Source of the DNA: Hyphomicrobiales bacterium
Lineage (GTDB): Bacteria > Pseudomonadota > Alphaproteobacteria > Rhizobiales > HXMU1428-3
Length of the DNA: 64,000 bases
Assembly (NCBI GenBank): GCA_021775425.1
Contig: JAJFHX010000025.1
Span: 1-64,000 of the forward strand
Direction of reading: 5' to 3'
Made by a program: the position numbers and the translations under genes
Notes under the pieces: generated by a model
Database searches by the model: none
What the model was told of the DNA's origin: nothing
The model's input: the letters and a program-made list of their open reading frames with translations, nothing else
Part shown: piece by piece, positions 56,178 to 64,000 of the stretch
Layout: every line of letters begins with the position of its first letter
Numbering within the stretch: the first letter of the stretch is position 1

Positions 56178-57371
56178 TTATTGGATGTTTGTTTTTTTGT
56201 TTAGCGCCATGTTGTCTCTGTGAACAAATTCTGTCCGGCCAGAATATCCCAAAATAGATTTAATTTCGCTGCTTTGTTTGCCAAGCACTTTTATGGCATC
56301 ACAAGAGGAATAGGATGTCAGCCCCTGGGCCAGGCGATCACCGTTTTTATTGACAATGAGGACAATATCCCCCCTGACAAATTTGCCATCTGCTCTGGTG
56401 ACGCCAGCTGGCAACAGGCTGTTGCCTTTATAGAGGGCGTTTTCTGCTCCCTGGTCTATGGTCAATGTGCCTTTGACATCGAGTGCGCCAGCGATCCAGC
56501 TTTTGCGGGATTGAACCGGATCTGCATCTGAGATGAACCAGGTGGCTTTGCCACCGTTCAGCATTTTTGTGATCGGGTTGATTTCTTTGCCCGAGGTTAT
56601 GATCATATGACAGGCGGCGCCGACGGCGATTTTTGCGGCCATGATTTTGGTGACCATGCCGCCGGATGAAAAACTACTGCCTGCGCCGCCAGCCATTGCT
56701 TCAATTTCAGGTGTGATTTTCTCAACCACTTCAATGTGTCTGGCTTCTGCATCCTGTTTGGGGGGGGCTGTATAGAGCCCGTCAATATCAGAAAGAATGA
56801 TGAGGATGTGAGCTTCAAGCATTGAAGCGACGCGGGCCGAGAGGCGATCATTATCGCCGTAACGGATTTCATTGGTGGCGACGGTGTCATTTTCATTGAC
56901 GACAGGGATTGCGCCAAATTCGATTAATGTGTTGATGGTTTCTCTTGCATTGAGATACTGGCGGCGGTTTTCTGTGTCTGACAGAGTGAGAAGAATTTGC
57001 GCAGCGGCTATGTCTTCTTTCTGGAGTTTTTCTTTAAACGCATGGGCCAGTGAAATCTGGCCGATGGCGGCGGCGGCTTGTGCCTGACTGAGGGTGAGGT
57101 TACCGGCTGCTATGCCCTGACTTTTGCGGCTCTGAACTTTCTCGTTATGATCTTTCGGGCCAGGATTTTTTCGGCAGAGATCTTTACGACCAAGAGCTTT
57201 CGCGCCAGAGACAACAAGGATGACTTCTTTGCCCTGTTTTTTCAGTGCGGCGACATCCTCTATTAATGAGGACATCCACGCATCACGAAGCTCGCCGGTT
57301 TGTTCATCTACCAGCAGGGCTGAGCCAATTTTTATGACGATGCGTTTTGCGTTTTGCCATTCTTTGCGCAT
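56178..57371 (-). CDS. proB: Glutamate 5-kinase with an unusual insertion
   Basis: 397 residues. Amino-acid kinase domain (RIVIKIGSALLVDEQTGELR; NENDTVATNEIRYGDNDRLS; SDIDGLYTAPP; GGAGSSFSSGGMVTKIMAAK) and a C-terminal PUA domain (GDIVLIVNKNGDRLAQGLTS). Feeds ProA. Two oddities: the usual VSSGA loop reads VSGAK, and about 20 extra Lys/Asn/Arg-rich residues follow ALGRKDL before the QAAAAIGQ helix, roughly residues 64-95. Confidence 0.95.
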   Translation of the reverse strand: MRKEWQNAKRIVIKIGSALLVDEQTGELRDAWMSSLIEDVAALKKQGKEVILVVSGAKALGRKDLCRKNPGPKDHNEKVQSRKSQGIAAGNLTLSQAQAAAAIGQISLAHAFKEKLQKEDIAAAQILLTLSDTENRRQYLNARETINTLIEFGAIPVVNENDTVATNEIRYGDNDRLSARVASMLEAHILIILSDIDGLYTAPPKQDAEARHIEVVEKITPEIEAMAGGAGSSFSSGGMVTKIMAAKIAVGAACHMIITSGKEINPITKMLNGGKATWFISDADPVQSRKSWIAGALDVKGTLTIDQGAENALYKGNSLLPAGVTRADGKFVRGDIVLIVNKNGDRLAQGLTSYSSCDAIKVLGKQSSEIKSILGYSGRTEFVHRDNMALNKKTNIQ

Positions 57372-57524
57372 GGTGTCTGTTTCAAAGTGCTAAAAAAGCA
57401 CTTAAATCCTAAGGGTGAATGTTTTTCCTGAAAGCACTTTCATATACGAAAAGTGCGGGCACTTTTCCAGATGCGCTTTGTTATATGAAACTATGCAATA
57501 AACCGTTGCTTTAGAAAACAAATT

Positions 57525-58568
<1,044 letters not shown>

Positions 58569-58770
58569 TTACTGATATCTGTTTGTTGCTGCTTTTGAAA
58601 GCAGGATTATTGTTTAAACCTGATGAATCAAATTGTGGTTAATCTCTTTTCGGATGAGATGGGCCCGCATTGGCGAAGCTTCAAGTCTTCGTTGTGATGT
58701 TTGGGATGTGTTATGTTCCGGTCTCTTATTGGCACCAAAACATATATTCATCATTAGTTGAGATGATTGT

Positions 58771-59304
58771 CTAGTTATTCGTCATTTGTTCGAATGACTG
58801 GCGCGACAGGATATAGCGCTGGGCTTCTGCCGGGCCACCTCTTGCCATTGACGGGCAGGTGATGATGTCATTTGGCTGGAAGCCTAAACGCAGCAAGACC
58901 TTTTTCGAGCGCTCATTATCTGTAAAATGGCAAGCGGTGAAAAATTTAAAGGGCTCTGTTGCAAAGCCATGGGCGAGGATTTGCCAGGATGCTCTAGTGG
59001 CGAGGCCGCGGCCCCAAAAGGCTTGGCCAAGCCAGTAGCCAAGTTCACCATGGGTGACTGATGAGCGATTATAACCAATGCAGCCCGCAAAATAGCCTTC
59101 AGATTCGATGGCCCAGACAACTTCGCGGCAATTGCGCTCAATTTCGTGGATCCAGTCTTCGGCGTGGCGGGGCTCATATGGAAATGGCAGGCGTGAAACC
59201 ATAGACGCCACTTCCCAGTCGTTGGCATGCTCAACGATCATAGGAACATCAAAGAGGCTGATCGGCCTTAGCCTCAGGCTGTCTTCTCTGGCTTGGTGCA
59301 TCAT
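58771..59304 (-). CDS. GNAT-family acetyltransferase (RimJ/RimL-like)
   Basis: 177 residues. [20 protein letters not shown] at the start and the acetyl-CoA loop [20 protein letters not shown], then [20 protein letters not shown]. Members acetylate protein N-termini or small amines; target unknown. The gene lies between rpmA and obgE, a placement common in alphaproteobacteria. Confidence 0.92.
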   Translation of the reverse strand: MMHQAREDSLRLRPISLFDVPMIVEHANDWEVASMVSRLPFPYEPRHAEDWIHEIERNCREVVWAIESEGYFAGCIGYNRSSVTHGELGYWLGQAFWGRGLATRASWQILAHGFATEPFKFFTACHFTDNERSKKVLLRLGFQPNDIITCPSMARGGPAEAQRYILSRQSFEQMTNN

Positions 59305-59331
59305 CTGCGTTTACTTTATAATTCGCCTTTT

Positions 59332-59361
59332 AAAAAAAAGGGAGACTAACCAGCCTCCCTT
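59332..59361 (-). terminator. Intrinsic terminator after rplU-rpmA
   Basis: On the minus strand a 6-7 bp stem (AAGGGAG / CTCCCTT) with a 10-base loop is followed by TTTTTTTT. Located 50 bases after the rpmA stop and 28 before the GNAT gene; it should reduce read-through from the ribosomal-protein pair. Confidence 0.85.
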
Positions 59362-59409
59362 ACTAACTCACTGCAAATTTAGTCATTATGCTGATTCGAA
59401 CAAAGTGAC

Positions 59410-59667
59410 TTATTTGCCTTCATCAACAGATACGAACACTTTTCCATTGTGGCGTGTGCGAAAAGATACATTTCCCTCACGGATTGCAAAGATTGTATGG
59501 TCTTTGCCCATGCCTACACCTTCACCCGGGTGCCATTTTGTGCCCCTCTGGCGGATGATGATGTTGCCGGTGATGACTTTTTCGCCACCAAATTTCTTAA
59601 CGCCAAGACGGCGACCCGCGGAATCGCGACCGTTTCTGGATGAACCGCCTGCTTTTTTATGTGCCAT
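59410..59667 (-). CDS. rpmA: 50S ribosomal protein L27
   Basis: 85 residues. [40 protein letters not shown] and [20 protein letters not shown] are the universally conserved sequence. N-terminus begins directly with the mature MAHKKAGGS form (no cleavable leader). Near the peptidyl-transferase centre. Co-transcribed with rplU. Confidence 0.99.
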   Translation of the reverse strand: MAHKKAGGSSRNGRDSAGRRLGVKKFGGEKVITGNIIIRQRGTKWHPGEGVGMGKDHTIFAIREGNVSFRTRHNGKVFVSVDEGK

Positions 59668-59759
59668 GAGATTTTCCTCTCAAAATTACTGGTCAATTTC
59701 CGGATCTTCTGATCTGACCCGATCTCTATCTTTATTTAAGTGCTAAACCTTTATAAGGC

Positions 59760-60071
59760 TTAGCCTTTTATGTCTGTGATGCGCACAACGGTTTGATGTT
59801 GGCGGTGTCCTTTTTTGCGGCGGTAATTGTGCCGGCGCTTCTTTTTAAAGACGATGATTTTATTAGCACGGTTTTGTTCCAGCACTTCAGCGGTGACTTT
59901 TGCACCTTCAACAAGGGGGGAGCCAATTTGAGGCTCACCTTCGCCGCCAATCATCAGAACTTCTGAGAATTCGATTTTATCACCCGCATCACCAGCGAGT
60001 TTTTCAATTTTTAAGATATCATCCGGCTCAACGCGATATTGCTTGCCGCCAGTTTTTATTACAGCATACAT
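59760..60071 (-). CDS. rplU: 50S ribosomal protein L21
   Basis: 103 residues. MYAVIKTGGKQYRVEPDDIL, KIEKLAGDAGDKIEFSEVLM and the basic C-terminus KKRRHNYRRKKGHRQHQTVV. First gene of the minus-strand block, 92 bases before rpmA. Confidence 0.99.
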   Translation of the reverse strand: MYAVIKTGGKQYRVEPDDILKIEKLAGDAGDKIEFSEVLMIGGEGEPQIGSPLVEGAKVTAEVLEQNRANKIIVFKKKRRHNYRRKKGHRQHQTVVRITDIKG

Positions 60072-60504
60072 TTTGTGTTTTCCTAATGTTTACCGCGTTC
60101 TATGGCGTCGCTTTTGCGATCTTTCAAATATGCTTGGCCTAAACTGATAATATATGACTATTATTTAAAGCTAAATAACAGATAAAACGATATTTTATCA
60201 GGGCTTTTTAATTTTGCCTCGAACAGCGCTTTTGTCTGCGGCGCGAAATCGTGCCACGAAGGGGCTGAATATATGGATATTTGCTCTGGTGTCAACAGTT
60301 AGCTGACGATGACAGGCTATCAAAACGCGATTTTCTGCTTCTCTTTAAGCTTTTTGTCGCTTTCCTTCAGGATTTTTGCAATGGGGCCTTTGTATTTACA
60401 CCGAAGCTTTTGATGCGGCGTCGGTTTTTTCATGTATACATATTACCAGTTGATAGTCAGCTGAGACTTTACAGCGTTCATTACAGAGTTCATTGGAGAC
60501 ATTT
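60072..60504. other. Divergent intergenic region with a palindrome
   Basis: About 430 bases between rplU and the TauE/SafE gene, without a credible gene or tRNA. A palindrome GATAAAA-CGATA-TTTTATC lies at 60181-60199, about 110 bases before the rplU start, and could be an operator or leader hairpin. Promoters for both genes must lie here; I could not place them with confidence. Confidence 0.45.
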
Positions 60505-61317
60505 ATGAGTGGATTACTGCTTATGGCTGGTGTTCTGGCCATTGGGGGGCTGCTGGTTGGCTTTATTGCCGGTTTGCTTGGCATTGGCGGCGGGGCTATT
60601 CTGGTGACGATGCTTTATGAGGTTCTGGGAATTCTCGGCGTTGATGAAGCGGTACGCACACATATGGCAGTTGGCACTTCCATGGCAGTGATTTTGCCAA
60701 CGGGCATCCGGGCTGCAGTTGCGCATCATAAAAAGGGTAGTGTTGATATCGAGGTGATGAAGGTCATGGCGCCGTGCCTGGTGTTTGGTGTGGTTTTAGG
60801 AACTATAATTGCCAAGTTTGCTGATGGTTCACACCTCAGAGTGATTTATGCAATGTCGTCATTTATGGTCGGGTCGTATTTGTTGTGGTCTCGAAAAAAC
60901 CCTGAATTTCGGTTAGATTGGCCTGGCAATTATGTGACGCGGATTTATTCGGTGTTTAACGGCATGCTTTCTACATTGATGGGAATTGGTGGCGGGTCTT
61001 TGACAAGTGGCTTCATGACGTTTTTTGGCCGGGGCATTCATCAGGCTGTTGGCACGGCTTCTGCGCTTGGGCCGATTATTGCGCTGCCGGCGATTATTGG
61101 TTTTATCTGGGCGGGGTGGCAGCATCCTGCTCTGCCGGAATATTCTGTTGGCTATATTTCGCTGATTGGCGCGATCTGTATTCTGCCGACCAGTTTGCTG
61201 GCGGCTCCGTTTGGGGTGAAGGCGGCGCATGGGTTATCACGCTCTTCGCTTGAGTTATATTTTGCGCTGTTTTTATTGTTTGTTGGGTTCAGGTTTTTGT
61301 TGAGTGTGATTTTGTAG
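60505..61317 (+). CDS. TauE/SafE-family sulfite/organosulfonate exporter-like permease
   Basis: 270 residues from the ATG at 60505 (GGAG five bases upstream); a TTG at 60493 is less likely. Seven to eight membrane segments with the family loops GLLVGFIAGLLGIGGGAILV and GMLSTLMGIGGGSLTSGFM. Members move sulfite, sulfoacetate or similar anions out of the cell. Ten bases before a DsbA-family gene, so likely co-transcribed with it. Confidence 0.93.
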   Translation: MSGLLLMAGVLAIGGLLVGFIAGLLGIGGGAILVTMLYEVLGILGVDEAVRTHMAVGTSMAVILPTGIRAAVAHHKKGSVDIEVMKVMAPCLVFGVVLGTIIAKFADGSHLRVIYAMSSFMVGSYLLWSRKNPEFRLDWPGNYVTRIYSVFNGMLSTLMGIGGGSLTSGFMTFFGRGIHQAVGTASALGPIIALPAIIGFIWAGWQHPALPEYSVGYISLIGAICILPTSLLAAPFGVKAAHGLSRSSLELYFALFLLFVGFRFLLSVIL

Positions 61318-61327
61318 GAGGTTCGGT

Positions 61328-61927
61328 ATGAAACCGATCAGGTTTTACTATGAATTTGCCAGCCCTTATTCTTATATTTCGATGATGCGGATTGAAGAAC
61401 TGACGGCGCAGCATGGCATTGAGGTTATTTATCAGCCCTTTCTGATCGGCCCCCTCTTTAAGGATGTTGGCTGGGAGACATCACCCTTCCTGATCTATGA
61501 AGCGAAGGGGAAGAATTTCTTTCGTGATATTGTACGCGAAGCTGAACATTATGGCCTGCCACCATTGCAGATTTTAGATGAATTTCCCCAACGTGGATTG
61601 CGGGCGGCCCGGGTTGCGCTTTTGGGGATGGCTGAAGGCTGGGGTGTTGCATTTTCAAAAGCGGTATATCGCCGGCAGTTTCAGCAGGGCTTGCCGATAA
61701 TTGGAGAAAGTGATGTGAAGGCGGTGATGAGTGAGACCGGCATTGAGAATGTGAATGAGGTTTATGAACAGGCGCAGGGGGAAGAGAATAAGGGGCGTTT
61801 GTTTGAGATTGTGAATGAGGCGAAGGCGCTTGGTCTTTATGGCGCGCCGTCGTTTGTAGTGGGGGATGAATTGTTCTGGGGCAATGACCGGCTGACACGG
61901 GCGATATCTTATGCGCAGCGGGATTGA
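61328..61927 (+). CDS. DsbA-family 2-hydroxychromene-2-carboxylate isomerase-like protein
   Basis: 199 residues. Thioredoxin-like fold of the glutathione-dependent kappa class: RFYYEFASPYSYISMMRIEE at the start (Ser in place of the CxxC thiols), IGPLFKDVGWETSPFLIYEA, and the C-terminal LGLYGAPSFVVGDELFWGND. Enzymes of this type isomerise aromatic breakdown products, but the same fold serves as a general glutathione-linked protein; no catabolic genes are adjacent. Confidence 0.91.
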   Translation: MKPIRFYYEFASPYSYISMMRIEELTAQHGIEVIYQPFLIGPLFKDVGWETSPFLIYEAKGKNFFRDIVREAEHYGLPPLQILDEFPQRGLRAARVALLGMAEGWGVAFSKAVYRRQFQQGLPIIGESDVKAVMSETGIENVNEVYEQAQGEENKGRLFEIVNEAKALGLYGAPSFVVGDELFWGNDRLTRAISYAQRD

Positions 61928-61950
61928 ACTTTCAGGCTGGATTTATACCA

Positions 61951-63021
61951 TCAACTTTGGCTAATTTTATTGAGGGCGTGCTGCTTGGCTTTTTCAATGG
62001 CGATTAAGGACAGCAACATAGAAACGTAAGCAACAATCCCGTTTAGGGCGAGGCTTGGCAGCTGAAACAGCACCATAGAGTCATTGCCGCCCGGAATATG
62101 GGCCCAGGCGAAGCCAATGACGGTACCGCCGATAAGTGCCTGAATAGATGCAAGCAGGTGCGGCGGGCGAAAAACAACACGGCCTTTCATGAGGGCTGCT
62201 GCTATGCCGCCAGCGAAAACAGAGAGGCCACCGACCGCGCTATCGAGTGGGAAGCTGGAATGTAGGCCGGTGAAGTATAGCCCGAGCCTGACTGTTGCAG
62301 CCGGGTAGAACCAGGCGGTTTCTGTTGCAAACAGCAAAGTGCCGACAAGGCCGATGACTGCTGCGGCGAAAGCTGACCGCCAGCGTGATTGAAACAATAA
62401 ATTTCTGAGTGTGACACCGGCCCTCTGATGGGAGCGGAAAATTTTATAGGCGGATTTTGCCAGCCAGATCAGGGCGATCAGCCACAAGGCACCGATACAC
62501 AGGGCACTTATCGACTGGGCATTTATCGACAGTACACTCACAGATAAGTCACTCAGAGACAAACCACTACCTTGAAAAATCACATCTGCCGCGATAGTGG
62601 GCGTTCTTTCTGAGGCGACCGGGGCATAGCCGGATGACTGCCCCAAGATTGCGCCAAAGGCCATGGCGGGGATTGCAAATAGAAAAGAGATATGCCCAGC
62701 GGTTGTACGTGAGCAAATGCCGAAGATGCACGCGCCGGTGAGATAGCAACCAAAAGCGTATAGCATACCAGCAAGGATGGTAATCGGGCCGGGTATAAAT
62801 TGCTGACTTAACTGGAAGGGGCCGATATTGTACCAGGTGACGGGCAAGAGGATAATGAAGGCCCAGGTTGAAGCGAGAAGCAAACCTTTTAATCGCACCG
62901 CTTTTCCTGTTTGCGCGATCTCTCTTGCGGCGAGTACGGAGCAGACATTGCCTTTTTGCAAAGCGAAACCAACAGCAAACGCTAAGGGGGCGAGTACAGT
63001 GAAAATTGTTTGCGTTTCCAT
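61951..63021 (-). CDS. YeeE/YedE (TsuA-like) sulfur-transport membrane protein
   Basis: 356 residues from the ATG at 63021, with GGAGG eleven bases upstream. About nine to ten membrane segments. Conserved cysteine motifs of the family: FALQKGNVCSVLAAREIAQT near the start and GCYLTGACIFGICSRTTAGH, with a matched second half (ALIGGTVIGFAWAHIPGGND). TsuA homologues import thiosulfate. Convergent with the TauE/SafE-isomerase pair, so a sulfur-anion theme is plausible. Confidence 0.88.
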   Translation of the reverse strand: METQTIFTVLAPLAFAVGFALQKGNVCSVLAAREIAQTGKAVRLKGLLLASTWAFIILLPVTWYNIGPFQLSQQFIPGPITILAGMLYAFGCYLTGACIFGICSRTTAGHISFLFAIPAMAFGAILGQSSGYAPVASERTPTIAADVIFQGSGLSLSDLSVSVLSINAQSISALCIGALWLIALIWLAKSAYKIFRSHQRAGVTLRNLLFQSRWRSAFAAAVIGLVGTLLFATETAWFYPAATVRLGLYFTGLHSSFPLDSAVGGLSVFAGGIAAALMKGRVVFRPPHLLASIQALIGGTVIGFAWAHIPGGNDSMVLFQLPSLALNGIVAYVSMLLSLIAIEKAKQHALNKISQS

Positions 63022-63240
63022 TAATTTACGTGCCTCCACAGCGGGTCTTGTTGTTCTTTACAGGCAAGAGGGCTGACATACAATAGTTCATGTTTTCTGA
63101 GATGGTTATTTTGCTCAAATGAACATTGCACAAAATGAGCCACTTTATTTTCAGTGTTGGCGAATGCATTTCGGCATATGGGTGGCTGTCAAAATTTGCG
63201 ACTTAATTTTATGCTCAATTGAGTTTTATGGAGGTAAGTC

Positions 63241-63660
63241 ATGAACTGGTCAGGCGGCGCATTAAAAGCAACAATAGGGGCGGGGACACTTTGTTTTGTG
63301 GCGGTGATCGGCGAAAAGATCGAGGGCATGATCGGCCTTTATCCGATGATTGGTGTGGTGCTGGTGCCATTGATGTTGCTGGTATTTTTTAAGCCGGGTG
63401 AAGTTGCTGACAAATGGGTGAAGTTGGCACATGTTCTGGCTGTTATTTTATATGTGCTGATGTTTATCTGGACTTTTGTGACGATGTATCAGCGGGGCTT
63501 TGAGCAGACAGACGGATTGCTTGGCTTTTTTATGTTGCTTGGCCTGCTGCCGCTCTTTGTGATTTTGCGTAATTTTTCTAACGGGCATTACGATGGGGCT
63601 TATGAGCGGGCGCAGTCACATGATGGGTTTGATTTTGACGGTTTTGATGGTGGGGACTGA
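63241..63660 (+). CDS. Small membrane protein of unknown function
   Basis: 139 residues, ATG 63241 after GGAGG. Four hydrophobic segments (GAGTLCFVAVIG; GLYPMIGVVLVPLMLLVFF; LAHVLAVILYVLMFIWTFVT; GLLGFFMLLGLLPLFVILRN) and an acidic, aromatic C-terminal tail (DGFDFDGFDGGD). No family recognised. Confidence 0.75.
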   Translation: MNWSGGALKATIGAGTLCFVAVIGEKIEGMIGLYPMIGVVLVPLMLLVFFKPGEVADKWVKLAHVLAVILYVLMFIWTFVTMYQRGFEQTDGLLGFFMLLGLLPLFVILRNFSNGHYDGAYERAQSHDGFDFDGFDGGD

Positions 63661-63701
63661 AGAAGTTTTAAATCTGATAGTTCCGGCATTTAAAAACAGG
63701 A

Positions 63702-64000
63702 TTAAATTTTTTGGTTATACGCGCCGATTTCAGGATAGGTGGCGAGGTGGTCATCCAGCTCTTTAAAAATGGCGCGCATGTTGGCTTCTGTTGTCGGGCT
63801 TTCGACAACGACAACGAGTTCAGGCTTGTTGGATGAGGCGCGCACAAGACCCCAAGTGCCATCTTCCAGAACGATGCGGATGCCGTTTACGGTGATGAGC
63901 TCTCTGATGGATTGTCCGGCGAGTTGGCCGCCTTGTTCTGAGTGTTTTGTGAAGTGGTCGACGATGCGATCGACGACGTCGTATTTTTCTTCGTCATCAC
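63702..64000 (-). CDS. Phosphomannomutase/phosphoglucomutase, C-terminal part (cut by window end)
   Basis: The frame is open from the window end to the TAA at 63702-63704, giving 98 residues. WGLVRASSNKPELVVVVESP is the phosphate-binding C-terminal signature of alpha-D-phosphohexomutases, and YPEIGAYNQKI is a typical end. The rest of the gene, including the phosphoserine, lies beyond 64000. The enzyme interconverts mannose- or glucose-6-phosphate and the 1-phosphate for polysaccharide precursors. Confidence 0.9.
   Translation of the reverse strand, partial: DDEEKYDVVDRIVDHFTKHSEQGGQLAGQSIRELITVNGIRIVLEDGTWGLVRASSNKPELVVVVESPTTEANMRAIFKELDDHLATYPEIGAYNQKI

Noticed and set aside
60072-60504. 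tRNA gene upstream of rplU
   Set aside because: No cloverleaf, T-loop GTTCGAATC-type sequence or acceptor pairing found.

Overview
The window is a gene-dense piece of an alphaproteobacterial chromosome of moderate GC content. Supporting this are the F1 ATPase operon standing alone as atpH-A-G-D-C without Fo genes, the block rplU-rpmA-GNAT-obg-proB-proA-nadD-rsfS-rlmH-envC-like-ctpA-polysaccharide deacetylase-rppH, hrcA/grpE divergent from rph-rdgB-hemW, the LpoA-like gene divergent from rsmI-yraN-gshB, and mutM divergent from ubiE-ubiB-coaBC-dut. The order within the class cannot be fixed from the sequence. No rRNA, tRNA, insertion sequence, prophage or CRISPR array was seen. 

Layout. 1-10.3 kb: 3' end of a RelA/SpoT gene, a sterol-desaturase-like membrane protein, then a minus-strand run (solute-binding protein, MoeB-like E1 enzyme, cysteine synthase, dut, coaBC, ubiB, ubiE) and mutM. 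10.4-19.6 kb: an accessory-looking locus for a regulated extracytoplasmic system. It holds an ECF sigma factor, a membrane anti-sigma-like protein and an exported subtilase on the plus strand; divergent from them are two exported proteins, one propeller-like and one of about 1350 residues made of Ig-like modules, two kinds of tandem Cys-rich repeats and a Lys/Pro tail. Both divergent transcripts are preceded by the same element, TGAACC-N16-CGAC, so I infer that the sigma factor drives its own operon and the secreted proteins. 19.7-23.1 kb: glpD-glpK. 23.1-38.3 kb: heat-shock and nucleotide/RNA housekeeping genes, a gshB broken by one in-frame amber codon, small exported proteins, an RTX-repeat protein, an FSA-type transaldolase and priA. 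38.3-40 kb: two small poorly known genes and a LysE-type exporter. 40.2-45.4 kb: the F1 operon, with an extra small metal-finger-like gene wedged between atpD and atpC. 45.4-47.6 kb: HxlR regulator, tandem SnoaL-like protein, NAD(P)-binding protein. 47.6-60.1 kb: the conserved rppH-to-rplU block, all on the minus strand. 60.5-64 kb: TauE/SafE permease, DsbA-family isomerase, YeeE/YedE transporter, a small membrane protein and the C-terminal end of a phosphomannomutase. 

The candidate for an undescribed system is the 10.4-19.6 kb locus. The sequence supports a coherent model: sigma/anti-sigma sensing, a co-transcribed exported protease, and two structural surface or secreted proteins that share a homologous module. 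The trigger, the role of the protease and the function of the secreted proteins remain inference.
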